This document shows, piece by piece, positions 18,060-27,256 of a stretch of DNA of 64,000 nt. The stretch lies in assembly GCA_001942045.1 (NCBI GenBank), contig MSTD01000001.1, positions 103,987 through 167,986 of the forward strand. The letters are read 5' to 3'. Each line of letters opens with the position of its first letter. Position 1 is the stretch's first letter. The notes beneath the pieces are model-generated. The model searched no databases and was not told the origin of the DNA. It saw only the letters and a list, made by a program, of their open reading frames with translations. Source of the DNA: Mycolicibacterium porcinum (GTDB lineage: Bacteria > Actinomycetota > Actinomycetes > Mycobacteriales > Mycobacteriaceae). The position numbers and the translations under genes were made by a program.

Positions 18060-18759
18060 TTTGGCCTCCGTCCACGTGCAGGATCTCGCCGGTGACAAAG
18101 CCGGCCTGCTCCAGGTACAGCACTGCGTCGACCACATCGTCGATGTCGCCCATGTGGCCGACCGGATGCAGCGCTGAGAGGAACTCATGAGTTTCGGGTG
18201 CGTGCATAGGGGTGCGGATGATGCCGAGTGCGACGGCGTTGGCCCGGATGCCGCGGGCGCCGTACTCGACTGCCAGCGCCTTGGTCGCGGCATTCAGACC
18301 GCCCTTGGTCAGCGATGCCAGTACCGACGGCACTTGCGAGTTGGCGTGATCGACGAGGCTGGTGGAGATGGTGACGACGTGCCCGCCGTCGCCGTGTGCC
18401 TCGATCGCGGCGATCCCGGCGCGGGTCAATTCGAAGAAGCCACGCTGGTTCACGCCGGTGACGGCGTCGTAGTCAGCATCGGTGTACTCGGTGAAGGGTT
18501 TGGCGACGAAGATGCCCGCATTGTTGACGATGGTGTCGACGCGGCCGAAGCGCTCCAGGGCGGCGTCGATCACCTGCTTGCCCACGCCGGGCTGCCCGAT
18601 ATCGCCGGCTACCGCCAGCACCATCGGATCGTCGCTCTCGCCGATGGTGCGGGAGTTGGCGACGACGGCGTAGCCCAGCTTGCGGTAGCCCGCGACCAGG
18701 GCCTCGCCGATGCCCTGCGAGGCGCCGGTGATGACTGCGACGTGCGGTGTGGTGCTCAT
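18046..18759 (-). CDS. Short-chain dehydrogenase/reductase (SDR)
   Basis: 237 residues. Cofactor motif VITGASQGIGEALVAGYRKLG, VNNAG (TIVNNAGIFVAKPF) and a C-terminal LHVDGG are present. At the usual active site the sequence reads TISTSLVDHANSQVPSVLASLTKGG: a serine is there, but the normal tyrosine of YxxxK is replaced by L (LASLTKGG), so catalysis may be altered. Coupled to the SnoaL-like gene downstream and divergent from a LysR regulator across 117 nt. Confidence 0.85.
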   Translation of the reverse strand: MSTTPHVAVITGASQGIGEALVAGYRKLGYAVVANSRTIGESDDPMVLAVAGDIGQPGVGKQVIDAALERFGRVDTIVNNAGIFVAKPFTEYTDADYDAVTGVNQRGFFELTRAGIAAIEAHGDGGHVVTISTSLVDHANSQVPSVLASLTKGGLNAATKALAVEYGARGIRANAVALGIIRTPMHAPETHEFLSALHPVGHMGDIDDVVDAVLYLEQAGFVTGEILHVDGGQSAGH

Positions 18760-18876
18760 TGGGGTGGTCCTTTCTCTTCCGATGCCCTGCTCAACGTGGT
18801 CGCGATGCGTGGTGATGTCCGTTCAACGAGACCTGTTGGCTCGCTGCTGAGAGGCTGCGCCTACTACGCTGCAACG

Positions 18877-19809
18877 GTGGAGCTACGGCAGCTGCGCTAT
18901 TTCGTCACCGTCGCCGAGGAACTGAACTTCGGCCGGGCAGCCGAGCGCTTGCGGATCGCCGGGCCGTCGCTATCCCAACAGATCAAGGCGTTGGAGCGCG
19001 ATCTCAAGGTCACCTTGTTCGACCGTGACCGGCGATCGGTGGCGCTCACCCAGGCGGGCAGTGCACTGTTGCCCGAGGCGCGGGCACTCGTGGCGCAAGC
19101 GGATGAATTGCGGAGACGTGCACAGGGTCTGGCGTTGTCGGAGCCGGTCCGGATCGGATACGTCAACTGGTGCCCGACCGATTGGGCCGAGCGGGCCGCC
19201 GGGGTGGCTCAGGTACGGGTGGACACCTGGGTGATGCCGTCACACACGCAGGCGGCCCGGGTCTCGGAGGGCAGCCTGGACCTGGCGATCTGCTGGGTTC
19301 AGGATGCCGATCTGGCCTCGTTGTCCTTGCGGGCCAGGCTGATCGGTGTCGACCGGTTGTATGCCCTGTGCGCCGGCGCCGACGAGACTCCGGTCAACGC
19401 CCGCGACACCACGGTGCTGGTCGATACCGACGCCGCGAGTTGGTCGTCATGGAATCGCTACGGCGAACAGTTCGCCGCCGCGTCCGGAGCGGCGGTGATG
19501 CGCACGGACGACGGCGGCGTCACCGGTCCCACGTTCTTCGAGCATGTCCGCCGACTGCGCCGTCCCGTGCTCAACAACCCCAAGGGACAGGACGCGCCGT
19601 TGCCCACTGGTCTGGTGCGTCGCCCCGTGGTGGCTCCGACCCCGTTATGGACGTGGTCGTTGGTCTGGCGTCGTGATGAGTCCAACCCGGCCGTGCTCGC
19701 CGTGGTCGACGAGTTCACCCGGGGTGCAGGCGATCTCGGTCTGGACGCCGCCGATGTCTGGGTGCCGGACGATGACCCGCATCGCCCCGGACACCACGGC
19801 GGCGGCTAA
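18877..19809 (+). CDS. LysR-family transcriptional regulator
   Basis: 310 residues from GTG 18877; the open frame extends upstream but lies antisense to the SDR. Classic LysR HTH: ELRQLRYFVTVAEELNFGRAAERLRIAGPSLSQQIKALERDL. The rest is a periplasmic-binding-protein-like effector domain. Divergent from the SDR/SnoaL pair, which it probably controls. Its 3' 165 nt overlap the convergent MFS gene on the other strand, an unusually long tail-to-tail overlap. Confidence 0.9.
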   Translation: MELRQLRYFVTVAEELNFGRAAERLRIAGPSLSQQIKALERDLKVTLFDRDRRSVALTQAGSALLPEARALVAQADELRRRAQGLALSEPVRIGYVNWCPTDWAERAAGVAQVRVDTWVMPSHTQAARVSEGSLDLAICWVQDADLASLSLRARLIGVDRLYALCAGADETPVNARDTTVLVDTDAASWSSWNRYGEQFAAASGAAVMRTDDGGVTGPTFFEHVRRLRRPVLNNPKGQDAPLPTGLVRRPVVAPTPLWTWSLVWRRDESNPAVLAVVDEFTRGAGDLGLDAADVWVPDDDPHRPGHHGGG

Positions 19810-20871
19810 CACTACAGCCGCGCCCACCAGCAGTGCGGGCGCGAAACCGCGGTGCAGGAGAGGAGCAACCACCAGCGGCCCGAGGATCTGGCCCACCGAA
19901 TACCCCGTGGTGAGAAGGGCGACAGCGCGCGGATACCGCAGCAGCCGACCGGCCGCCAGGGCCAGCGTGCTGACACCGATGAAGGTCCCGCCGAACAGCA
20001 CTGCGCCCACCAGCGCGGCAGTGACCCCGCCGACCATGCCGGCCACGGCGATCCCCACGGCCTGCAGTCCCAGTGCCGCCATGAGCAACATCGGATGCGA
20101 CCACCGGCTGCTCAGCGCCGCCCACAGTGCCGCCGAGGGCACGGTGGCGAGCCCGACAACCAGCCACGTGCTCCCGCCCAGCCAGGGCGGTGCGCCCTGC
20201 GCGACGGCCGCCACGAGGAAGGTGCCGGCGATGATGTATCCGATCCCTTCCAGCGTGTAGCTGGTTAGCAGCAGGGTGAAGGCGCCGTGGGATGGCCGGG
20301 CGTCGGGGGCTGATGTGGTCGCGCTGTCGTGCGTGACGCCAGGCATCGACCAAGCGCAGGCGCCCAGCAGGGCAGCGACGCCCGCTGCGGCCCACCACGC
20401 CACCTTCCAGTCCCCGGCGGCCAGCACCAGCAGTGCCGACAGGGCGATTCCGGCACCGACTCCGCCGAATCCCCAGCCGGCCAGGTGCGCGGGATGGCCG
20501 TGGAGGTGCTCTAGCATGGTGTTGACTGCGATCACGAACACCAGCGCGCTGGTGAATCCGGCCACTGTCCGCAGCACCGCCCATTCGAATGTGTTCGTAG
20601 ACAACGGCATCGCCGCCAGGCTTGCGGCCATCACCAGCAGGCACACGCGGCACGCCGAGACAGAGCGGGCCAGTCGCGGCAAGAGCGAACCCGCCACCGC
20701 GCCAACGAGGTAGCCAACATAATTCGCCGTGGCCAGAGCCGCGGCATCGTGGGCGGTGAGACCGCTCTGAGCCGACATCAGCGGCAGGATCGGGGTGTAG
20801 ACGAAACGGCCGATCCCCATCGCCGACGCCAGTGCCGCCGCGGTTCGGACGACGTGTCGGTGTGTACGCAC
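19645..20871 (-). CDS. YbfB/YjiJ-family MFS transporter with a C-terminal extension
   Basis: About 408 residues from GTG 20871, chosen because it places nine residues before the first membrane helix; a GTG at 20946 is in frame. Twelve hydrophobic segments are visible, beginning with ALASAMGIGRFVYTPILPLM, the family's N-terminal signature. The last ~35 residues (PDIGGVQTEIACTPGELVDHGEHG onward) are polar, follow the final helix and read antisense through the LysR 3' end. They look like read-through sequence rather than domain. Substrate unknown. Confidence 0.82.
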   Translation of the reverse strand: MRTHRHVVRTAAALASAMGIGRFVYTPILPLMSAQSGLTAHDAAALATANYVGYLVGAVAGSLLPRLARSVSACRVCLLVMAASLAAMPLSTNTFEWAVLRTVAGFTSALVFVIAVNTMLEHLHGHPAHLAGWGFGGVGAGIALSALLVLAAGDWKVAWWAAAGVAALLGACAWSMPGVTHDSATTSAPDARPSHGAFTLLLTSYTLEGIGYIIAGTFLVAAVAQGAPPWLGGSTWLVVGLATVPSAALWAALSSRWSHPMLLMAALGLQAVGIAVAGMVGGVTAALVGAVLFGGTFIGVSTLALAAGRLLRYPRAVALLTTGYSVGQILGPLVVAPLLHRGFAPALLVGAAVVLAAAVVSGAMRVIVRHPDIGGVQTEIACTPGELVDHGEHGRVGLITTPDQRPRP

Positions 20872-21014
20872 CGGCCCATCGTCTGGTATGCCGATTCGAT
20901 CGCGCCACGACTGAAAGGCTCTCAGCTGTAAGGCGATGTCTCTCACCGGGCGGGACTGTCCAGGCCTAGCTCTGCGTTGGGATGTGCGCCGAGACCAACG
21001 AACAGGAGAATGCC

Positions 21015-21719
21015 GTGACCGACAACATCACCGCCTTGGTCACCGGGGCCAATCGCGGGCTGGGACGGCACCTTGCCGCCGAACTGCTGGCGCGCGGCGC
21101 AAAGGTCTATGCGGCGGCCAGGAACCCGGACACCGTCGATCTGCCCGGAGCCATCCCCGTACAGCTCGACATCACAGACCCAAAGTCGGTGCGCCGCGCG
21201 GCCACCGTGGCCGGCGACGTGACGGTGCTGGTGAACAACGCCGGAATCTCCACCCGGGCGCAGCTGCTGACCGGGCCGATCGACGACATCCGCGCGGAGA
21301 TGGAAACGCACTACTTCGGCACGTTGAACGTGAGCCGCGCGTTCGTTCCCATCATCGAAAAGAACTGCGGCGGAGCGATTCTCAATGTTCTGTCGGTGCT
21401 GTCCTGGTATCACGCACCGACTTCGGGCGCATATTCGGCGGCGAAGGCCGCGGCCTGGGCGCTTACCGATGCGCTGCGTACCGAACTGGCGCCCCGCGGG
21501 ATCCATGTCGCCGCACTGCACGTCGGCTACATGGACACCGATATGGTCAGCTACATCCCGGCCGAGCAGAAGACCGATCCGGCGCTGGTGGCCATCCAGG
21601 CTGTCGAGGGGTTGCTCGCCGGCAGGCCCGAGATCCTGGCTGACGCGTGGTCGCGGCAGGTGAAGGCTCAGCTGTCGACTGCCAACGACGGCGGAGGTGG
21701 CGCGCAGGTTCGGACGTAG
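21015..21719 (+). CDS. Short-chain dehydrogenase/reductase (SDR)
   Basis: About 234 residues from GTG 21015, which follows AGGAGA by 6 nt; an ATG at 20982 is in frame but lacks a ribosome site. Motifs: ALVTGANRGLGRHLAAELL, VLVNNAGISTRAQLLTG, serine in LNVLSVLSWYHAP and SAYSAAKAA-type YSAAKAAAW. All catalytic residues are present. The small-substrate SDR form without quinone domain. A cupin gene follows 51 nt downstream. Confidence 0.87.
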   Translation: MTDNITALVTGANRGLGRHLAAELLARGAKVYAAARNPDTVDLPGAIPVQLDITDPKSVRRAATVAGDVTVLVNNAGISTRAQLLTGPIDDIRAEMETHYFGTLNVSRAFVPIIEKNCGGAILNVLSVLSWYHAPTSGAYSAAKAAAWALTDALRTELAPRGIHVAALHVGYMDTDMVSYIPAEQKTDPALVAIQAVEGLLAGRPEILADAWSRQVKAQLSTANDGGGGAQVRT

Positions 21720-21770
21720 CGTGGGAAATTGCTCACGGATCATCGACGGGAAGTGGCACGATCAGTGGAT

Positions 21771-22115
21771 ATGGAGAAGATCTCGCTCACCGCGACCGCC
21801 CGTCAGCAGTTGGCCTCAGCCCGCACCGCCAACAGCGGACGCAGTGCTCACACCGTCTACGGCGGGCATGAGCACCAGCTGCGCCAGACCCTGATCGCGA
21901 TGACCGCGGGCACCGGGCTCGACGAGCATGAGAGCCCGGGTGAAGCGACGCTCCAGGTGATCGAGGGCCGGGTCAAGCTGGCCAACTCCGAGGCCAGCTG
22001 GGAAGGTTCGCCCGGCGATCACATCGTGATTCCGCGGACGCGGCACAGCCTGCACGCGCTCGAGGATTCGGTGGTGCTGCTGACCGTCGTCAAGGCCATG
22101 GGGCCGCACACCTGA
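21771..22115 (+). CDS. Cupin-domain protein
   Basis: 114 residues from ATG 21771. The single cupin barrel reads AGTGLDEHESPGEATLQVIEGRVKLA, then WEGSPGDHIVIPRTRHSLHALEDSVVLLTVVK. Metal-binding His/Glu of motif 1 (DEHESPGEATLQ) and His of motif 2 (RHSLHAL) are visible. Small mono-cupins bind or sense small molecules; function unknown. Confidence 0.8.
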   Translation: MEKISLTATARQQLASARTANSGRSAHTVYGGHEHQLRQTLIAMTAGTGLDEHESPGEATLQVIEGRVKLANSEASWEGSPGDHIVIPRTRHSLHALEDSVVLLTVVKAMGPHT

Positions 22116-22203
22116 GGTTGACCCTGGCCTCAACCCGATACCGTCGGTACTGTATACCCCGAGTCCGGGTCAGGTGCCCGGCGCTCACCGGGGAGGTGGC
22201 CGG

Positions 22204-23736
22204 ATGACTGTGCCCAGCGCCGAAACTTCGCAAGGCGCGTGCCCAGTTCGTGGGGCCGGGGCATTGCACCCACCGCGCTGGGCGCCGACGCCGGTGCGTT
22301 GGCAGCACACCGAGGTCGGCTACCTCAGATCGTGGTGGCTGGCCCTCAAGGCGATCCGGGCCAGCTACCGGCACACCATCTACGAGTACGCCACCGAACT
22401 GCCGGGCCAGGACGACATCGTCGTCGCGCGCACGCCGTTGGCCAAGTTCGTTGTGGTGCGCAATCCCGATATCGCCCGTCACGTGCTGGTTTCCAATCAG
22501 GACAACTACGCCAAGAATGCCGAGTACGACCTGCTGGCGGTGGCGTTCGGGCGAGGTCTGGTCACCGATCTCAATGATGAACTGTGGCAACGCAACCGGC
22601 GTTTAGTCCAGCCGATCTTTGCCAAGCGGCAGGTGGATGCCTTCGCGCCGCAGATGACCGAGGCCAGTGTGGCCGCAGCCCGGCGCTGGGAGGCGAGCCT
22701 GGCTGCCGATCAACCGGTGGACATCGCCGCCGAGATGAACTACGTGACCTTGGACATCATCGCCCGCACGATGTTCGGCATCGAGCTCAACGGCCGGCTC
22801 GCGGAACAGATGCGCACAGACTTCGCCCGTCTGCTCACACTTTTCGGCTACGGGTTCCTGCTGGGGGCGGCCCGGCCGCTGCGCCGGATCGCCGAGGGGT
22901 TCTCGTCACCGCGGTTGTCGATCAACGCGTTGCGGCGCGGCGCGTGGCTGGTGGCGCCCAGGGCTCGGCGCGGCTTGCGGCGCATCGAACGCTTCATCGA
23001 TCAGCTGATCGCCGACCATCGCAGCGGCAAGATCGAGCGTACGGACAATCTGCTGGCCTTGCTGATCGTCGCAGAGGATCCCGAAACCGGTTACCGCTAT
23101 AGCGATTTGGAGATCCGCGATGAGGTCATGACGTTCCTCGGTGCGGGCTTCGAAACCACCGCGGCGGCACTGGCGTGGACCTGGTACCTGCTGTCACAGA
23201 ACCCCGACGCCCGCGACCGGCTGGGACGTGAGCTCGATGATGTGCTCGGCGGTCGGGAACCCACGGCGGACGATGTCGAGAGCCTGCCGTGGACGCAGGC
23301 CGTGGTGGCCGAAGCGATGCGCGTCTACCCGCCCATCATGGGCGTGGCCCGGGTGGCGAAATCCGATGACGTGCTGGGTGATTACCCGATCAAGGCCGGT
23401 ACCAGCGTCGCCATTCTCACCCACAGCGTGCACCACAACGGCCGGGTGTGGGAGAACGCCGACAGCTACGATCCGGCGCGGTTCTTGAAGGAGAACCTGG
23501 ATGGACCGCAGCGTCGAGCCCAGATGCCGTTCGGGGCGGGCCGGCGGATGTGCATTGCCTCCGGATTCGCCAACTTCGAAGCCACGCTGGTGATCGCCAC
23601 CCTCGCGCAGCGTTTCGAGCTGGACCTCGTGCCGGGTCAACGGTTACGCCGCGAGCTGACCTTTACCGGTGGCCCGGACGGTGAACTGCTGATGACGGTG
23701 CGCAGGCGCGCTGTCAGCGGTGGGTCAGCACGTTGA
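22204..23736 (+). CDS. Cytochrome P450
   Basis: 510 residues from ATG 22204, with GGGGAGG upstream. The I-helix oxygen-binding motif is LGAGFETTAAALAW, the K-helix ExxR is EAMRVYPP, and the heme loop is PFGAGRRMCIASGFA with the axial cysteine; the usual glycine after Cys+2 is alanine. Length and the ERFIDQLIADHRSGK segment resemble the longer, eukaryote-like bacterial CYPs. A monooxygenase using ferredoxin electrons; substrate not assignable. No ferredoxin gene lies adjacent. Its 3' end overlaps the convergent VOC gene by 23 nt. Confidence 0.9.
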   Translation: MTVPSAETSQGACPVRGAGALHPPRWAPTPVRWQHTEVGYLRSWWLALKAIRASYRHTIYEYATELPGQDDIVVARTPLAKFVVVRNPDIARHVLVSNQDNYAKNAEYDLLAVAFGRGLVTDLNDELWQRNRRLVQPIFAKRQVDAFAPQMTEASVAAARRWEASLAADQPVDIAAEMNYVTLDIIARTMFGIELNGRLAEQMRTDFARLLTLFGYGFLLGAARPLRRIAEGFSSPRLSINALRRGAWLVAPRARRGLRRIERFIDQLIADHRSGKIERTDNLLALLIVAEDPETGYRYSDLEIRDEVMTFLGAGFETTAAALAWTWYLLSQNPDARDRLGRELDDVLGGREPTADDVESLPWTQAVVAEAMRVYPPIMGVARVAKSDDVLGDYPIKAGTSVAILTHSVHHNGRVWENADSYDPARFLKENLDGPQRRAQMPFGAGRRMCIASGFANFEATLVIATLAQRFELDLVPGQRLRRELTFTGGPDGELLMTVRRRAVSGGSAR

Positions 23737-24058
23737 CCACGTTGCCCGCCGCGTCGGCGAAGAAGAACCGCCGCACGCCCCACTCCTCGTCGCTGAGCGG
23801 ATGCACGATCTCCACGCCGGCCTCGACCGCGGCCGCATACGCGGCATCGACGTCGTCGACTTCGATCGACACCGAGGGATTCACCGGTGCGGTGGCGTCC
23901 TTGGTCATCAGGCTGACCTGATGGCGAAGCTCGGCATCGGCGAGGGTGACGATCCAGCCGTGGTTCATCACTTCGGTCAGTCCGAGGATCTGGGTGTATA
24001 CCTGTGCCACAGACAAGTCGGACACCGTGAGTACCGGCATCACCCGCAGCACGGTCAT
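23714..24058 (-). CDS. VOC-family (glyoxalase/dioxygenase-fold) protein
   Basis: 114 residues with the paired beta-alpha-beta-beta-beta repeat: MPVLTVSDLSVAQVYTQILGLTEV in the first half and EVDDVDAAYAAAVEAGVEIVHPLSDEEWGVRRFFFADAAGNVVNVLTHR in the second. Its ATG overlaps the XPB helicase stop as ATGA, so it is coupled to the helicase. Whether that has a functional meaning is unclear. Confidence 0.8.
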   Translation of the reverse strand: MTVLRVMPVLTVSDLSVAQVYTQILGLTEVMNHGWIVTLADAELRHQVSLMTKDATAPVNPSVSIEVDDVDAAYAAAVEAGVEIVHPLSDEEWGVRRFFFADAAGNVVNVLTHR

Positions 24059-25704
24059 ATCGCCGGGCCCAGCAGGTCGTCGGCGTCCTTGATCACGTAG
24101 CCGTAGCCCTGCTCGGCCAGGAAGCGCTGCCGGTGCGCGGCGTACTCCGCGTCCAGTGAATCGCGCGAGACCACCGAGTAGAACACCGCCCCGCCGCCGC
24201 TGGCCTTGGGCCGCAACAGCCGGCCCAGCCGCTGTGCCTCCTCCTGGCGGGAGCCGAAGGTGCCCGAAACCTGAACGGCGACAGACGCTTCCGGAAGGTC
24301 GATGGAGAAGTTCGCCACCTTGCTGACCACCAGGGTGGAGATCTCGCCGCGGCGGAACGCGTCGAACAGGGCCTCGCGCTCGGAGTTCTTCGTCGACCCC
24401 TGGATCACCGGGGCGTTGAGTTCCTCGCCCAGCTCCTCCAGCTGATCCAGGTAGGCGCCGATCACCAGCGTCGGCTCACCGGGGTGGCGTTCCAGGATCG
24501 AGCGGACCACCGCGATCTTGGTGTGCACCGTCGAGCACAGCTTGTAGCGCTCCTCGGGTTCGGCGGTGGCGTACAGCATCCGCTCGTTGTCGGTCATCGT
24601 CACCCGCACCTCGATGCACTCGGCGGGAGCGATCCAACCTTGCGCCTCGATGTCCTTCCAGGGTGCGTCGTAGCGCTTGGGCCCGATCAGAGAGAACACG
24701 TCGCCCTCGCGGCCGTCCTCGCGGATCAGCGTCGCCGTCAGGCCCAGCCGTCGCCGGGACTGCAGGTCGGCGGTCATCCGGAACACCGGTGCCGGCAGCA
24801 GGTGCACCTCGTCGTAGATGATCAGGCCCCAGTCGCGGCTGTCGAACAGTTCGAGATGCTTGTACTCGCCTTTGGTGCGGCGGGTGATCACCTGGTACGT
24901 CGCGATGGTGACCGGGCGGATCTCCTTCTTCTCACCCGAGTACTCGCCGATCTCGTCCTCGGTCAGCGAGGTGCGGGCCACCAGCTCGCGCTTCCACTGC
25001 CGCCCGGCCACGGTGTTGGTGACCAGGATCAGCGTCGTCGCTCCGGCCTTGGCCATCGCGGCCGCACCGACCAGCGTCTTACCGGCGCCGCAGGGCAGCA
25101 CCACCACACCGGAGCCGCCCGCCCAGAACGAGTCGGCGGCCATCTCCTGGTAGTCGCGCAGCTGCCAGCCGTCCTGGGCCAGCTCGATCGGATGCGCCTC
25201 GCCGTCGACATAACCGGCCAGGTCCTCGGCCGGCCAGCCGATCTTGAGCAGCATCTGCTTGACCCGGCCGCGCTCGCTGTTGTGCACGATCACGGTGTCG
25301 TCGTCGATGCGTGCGCCCAGCATCGGGGCGATCTTCTTGTTGCGCAGCACCTCCTCGAGCACCGCCCGGTCCAGGCTGACCAGTGTCAACCCGTGCGCCG
25401 GGTGCTTGATCAGCTGCAGCCGCCCGTAGCGGGCCATGGTGTCGACGATGTCGACCAGCAGTGGCTGCGGTACGGGGTAGCGCGAGAAGCTGACCAGCGC
25501 GTCGACCACCTGCTCGGCGTCGTGGCCGGCGGCACGGGCGTTCCACAGCGCCAGCGGCGTGATGCGGTAGGTGTGTACGTGCTCGGGGGCGCGTTCGAGC
25601 TCGGCGAACGGCGCGATCGCGGCGCGCGCCGCCCCGGCCTGCTCATGGTCGACCTCGAGCAGCACCGTCTTGTCGGACTGCACGATCAGTGGGCCGTCGG
25701 TCAT
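24055..25704 (-). CDS. xpb: DNA repair helicase XPB (ERCC3-type)
   Basis: 549 residues from ATG 25704 (MTDGPLIVQSDKTVLL), matching the Rv0861c N-terminus as recalled. An N-terminal damage-recognition-like domain (to ~170) precedes the SF2 motor: Walker A in VVVLPCGAGKTLVGAA, motif II IIYDEVHLLPAP, motif III GLTATLIRED, motif V/VI FSIDLPEASVAVQVSGTFGSRQEEAQRLGRLLRP. It unwinds DNA 3'-5' with ATP; the bacterial role is DNA repair. Downstream VOC gene is coupled by ATGA. Confidence 0.95.
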   Translation of the reverse strand: MTDGPLIVQSDKTVLLEVDHEQAGAARAAIAPFAELERAPEHVHTYRITPLALWNARAAGHDAEQVVDALVSFSRYPVPQPLLVDIVDTMARYGRLQLIKHPAHGLTLVSLDRAVLEEVLRNKKIAPMLGARIDDDTVIVHNSERGRVKQMLLKIGWPAEDLAGYVDGEAHPIELAQDGWQLRDYQEMAADSFWAGGSGVVVLPCGAGKTLVGAAAMAKAGATTLILVTNTVAGRQWKRELVARTSLTEDEIGEYSGEKKEIRPVTIATYQVITRRTKGEYKHLELFDSRDWGLIIYDEVHLLPAPVFRMTADLQSRRRLGLTATLIREDGREGDVFSLIGPKRYDAPWKDIEAQGWIAPAECIEVRVTMTDNERMLYATAEPEERYKLCSTVHTKIAVVRSILERHPGEPTLVIGAYLDQLEELGEELNAPVIQGSTKNSEREALFDAFRRGEISTLVVSKVANFSIDLPEASVAVQVSGTFGSRQEEAQRLGRLLRPKASGGGAVFYSVVSRDSLDAEYAAHRQRFLAEQGYGYVIKDADDLLGPAI

Positions 25705-25775
25705 GCGGGAGATCCCATCCACTCATCGCGCTCATGCCGGGTAAAACTCATCCCGCCCATTATTCCGAATCCGGG

Positions 25776-27212
25776 TCAGCGGGGCGCGGCGCCCGTCGGC
25801 GCGGGCGGCGGTGCACCGCCGGACGGCAGCGGCACCTGCGGCACCCCGGGGGTGCCGACGGCGCCCGCCAGCCACGGCAAGGTGGTGGTCAGCACCTGTT
25901 CGGCGAACGGCCAGTCGTGCTTGCCCGGCACAGCGGTGATCGCACAGCTGATGCCATGGCGGCGGCCCAGGTCGCACAGGGTGTGCGCGGCTTCGGTCTG
26001 GTCGCCCGGATTACCTCCGGCGTCCTGCCCGCCGAGGCCGACGGCGTCCGGATTGGCCGGGTGTGACCCGCGTTTTTTCGGGGCGTCCGAGGAGATCACG
26101 AACCAGCCGGACACTCCCATGTACCGGCCGTGCTCGTCGATCACCGTGGCCGGGTCATAGGTGGACCACGCCGCGGCGTCTCCGCCGTAGAGCCTGGCGA
26201 TGGTCTGGTCCTTGGTGCCGGCGTTGGGTCCGATGTCACCGGCGATGTCGACGAATGAGCTGAACAACTCGGGATGCATCACGGTCAGGTCGACCGCGCA
26301 GGTTCCGCCCATCGACCAGCCGACCACACCCCAGCCGGCGTCGCGCACCCCGAAGGTGCCGGTCATGAACGGCGGCACGTCCTTGGTCAGGTGGTCGGCG
26401 ACGTTCCCGCGCGGCCCGTTCACACATTCGGTGTCGTTGTTGAAGGAGCCGCCGACGTCGACGAAGACGAATACCGGGGTAGTGCCGCCGTGGTCGGCTG
26501 CGACGTTGTCGATCGTGGCGATCGCGTTGCCGCTGCGCGCCCAGTCGGCCGGGGTGTTGAACTCCCCGGCGATCATCATCACCACGGGAAGCTGGGGCGC
26601 CGACGCCGCGAACCAGGCCGGCGGCAGGTACACGAGTTCGTCGCGGTGTTTGAAGCCGGAGTCGTCAGCCGGAATGGTGACCGACACCAGCTCACCGTGG
26701 GACGGGATGTCACCTCGTCGGCGTTGGTCGAGCGCGGTGGCCAGATCGGTCTCGCCGGGCAGCGGGCCCGCGGTCACCTCGTTCCACAGCGCCGTGACCG
26801 TGGGGAAGTAGCCGACCCACAGGTTGACCGCGACGCCCACGCTCAGCAGGCACAACGGCACCGCGGCCACCGCGGCGGTCCGCCGGCGCCAGTGGCTGCC
26901 GCGCCAGCCCAGTGCCAGCACGGCCACGGCCAATCCGGTCAGCCCGATCCAGATCCACAGTGCCGCGGGTGCCGGATCGCCGGCCAGCCCCTGCGAACGG
27001 ACGAACCAACGGGCCCACACCGTCAGGCCCACTCCGACGGCGATCGCACACGGCAGCAAGATCATGCGCCAGCGCCGGTTGCGCCATCCGATCGCCGCGA
27101 GCAACGCCACGGCCGCCAGCGCCTGCAACGCCGGGGGCAGCCACCCGTGCAGCAGCGACACTCCTCGGTATGCCGGGGGCACCTGGTCCGCTGCCATCAA
27201 CATCGTTGTCAC
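25776..27212 (-). CDS. Membrane-anchored esterase (alpha/beta hydrolase, Ag85/esterase-D-like)
   Basis: 478 residues. Four hydrophobic segments in the first ~145 residues (ALQALAAVALLAAIGW, MILLPCAIAVGVGLTVWA, WIWIGLTGLAVAVLAL, AAVAAVPLCLLSVGVAV) are followed by an extracytoplasmic hydrolase domain. The nucleophile is in VVGWSMGGTCAVDL and a late HD (VPGKHDWPFAE) is the likely catalytic histidine. The C-terminal tail is Pro/Gly/Ala-rich. The pattern resembles mycolyltransferase-type envelope esterases. It sits between xpb and the helicase-associated gene, which are neighbours in M. tuberculosis. Confidence 0.8.
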   Translation of the reverse strand: MTTMLMAADQVPPAYRGVSLLHGWLPPALQALAAVALLAAIGWRNRRWRMILLPCAIAVGVGLTVWARWFVRSQGLAGDPAPAALWIWIGLTGLAVAVLALGWRGSHWRRRTAAVAAVPLCLLSVGVAVNLWVGYFPTVTALWNEVTAGPLPGETDLATALDQRRRGDIPSHGELVSVTIPADDSGFKHRDELVYLPPAWFAASAPQLPVVMMIAGEFNTPADWARSGNAIATIDNVAADHGGTTPVFVFVDVGGSFNNDTECVNGPRGNVADHLTKDVPPFMTGTFGVRDAGWGVVGWSMGGTCAVDLTVMHPELFSSFVDIAGDIGPNAGTKDQTIARLYGGDAAAWSTYDPATVIDEHGRYMGVSGWFVISSDAPKKRGSHPANPDAVGLGGQDAGGNPGDQTEAAHTLCDLGRRHGISCAITAVPGKHDWPFAEQVLTTTLPWLAGAVGTPGVPQVPLPSGGAPPPAPTGAAPR

Positions 27213-27256
27213 ATCGCCATATTGGTGAACGGCTCTGTGAGCACGCTGTGTCGTGG

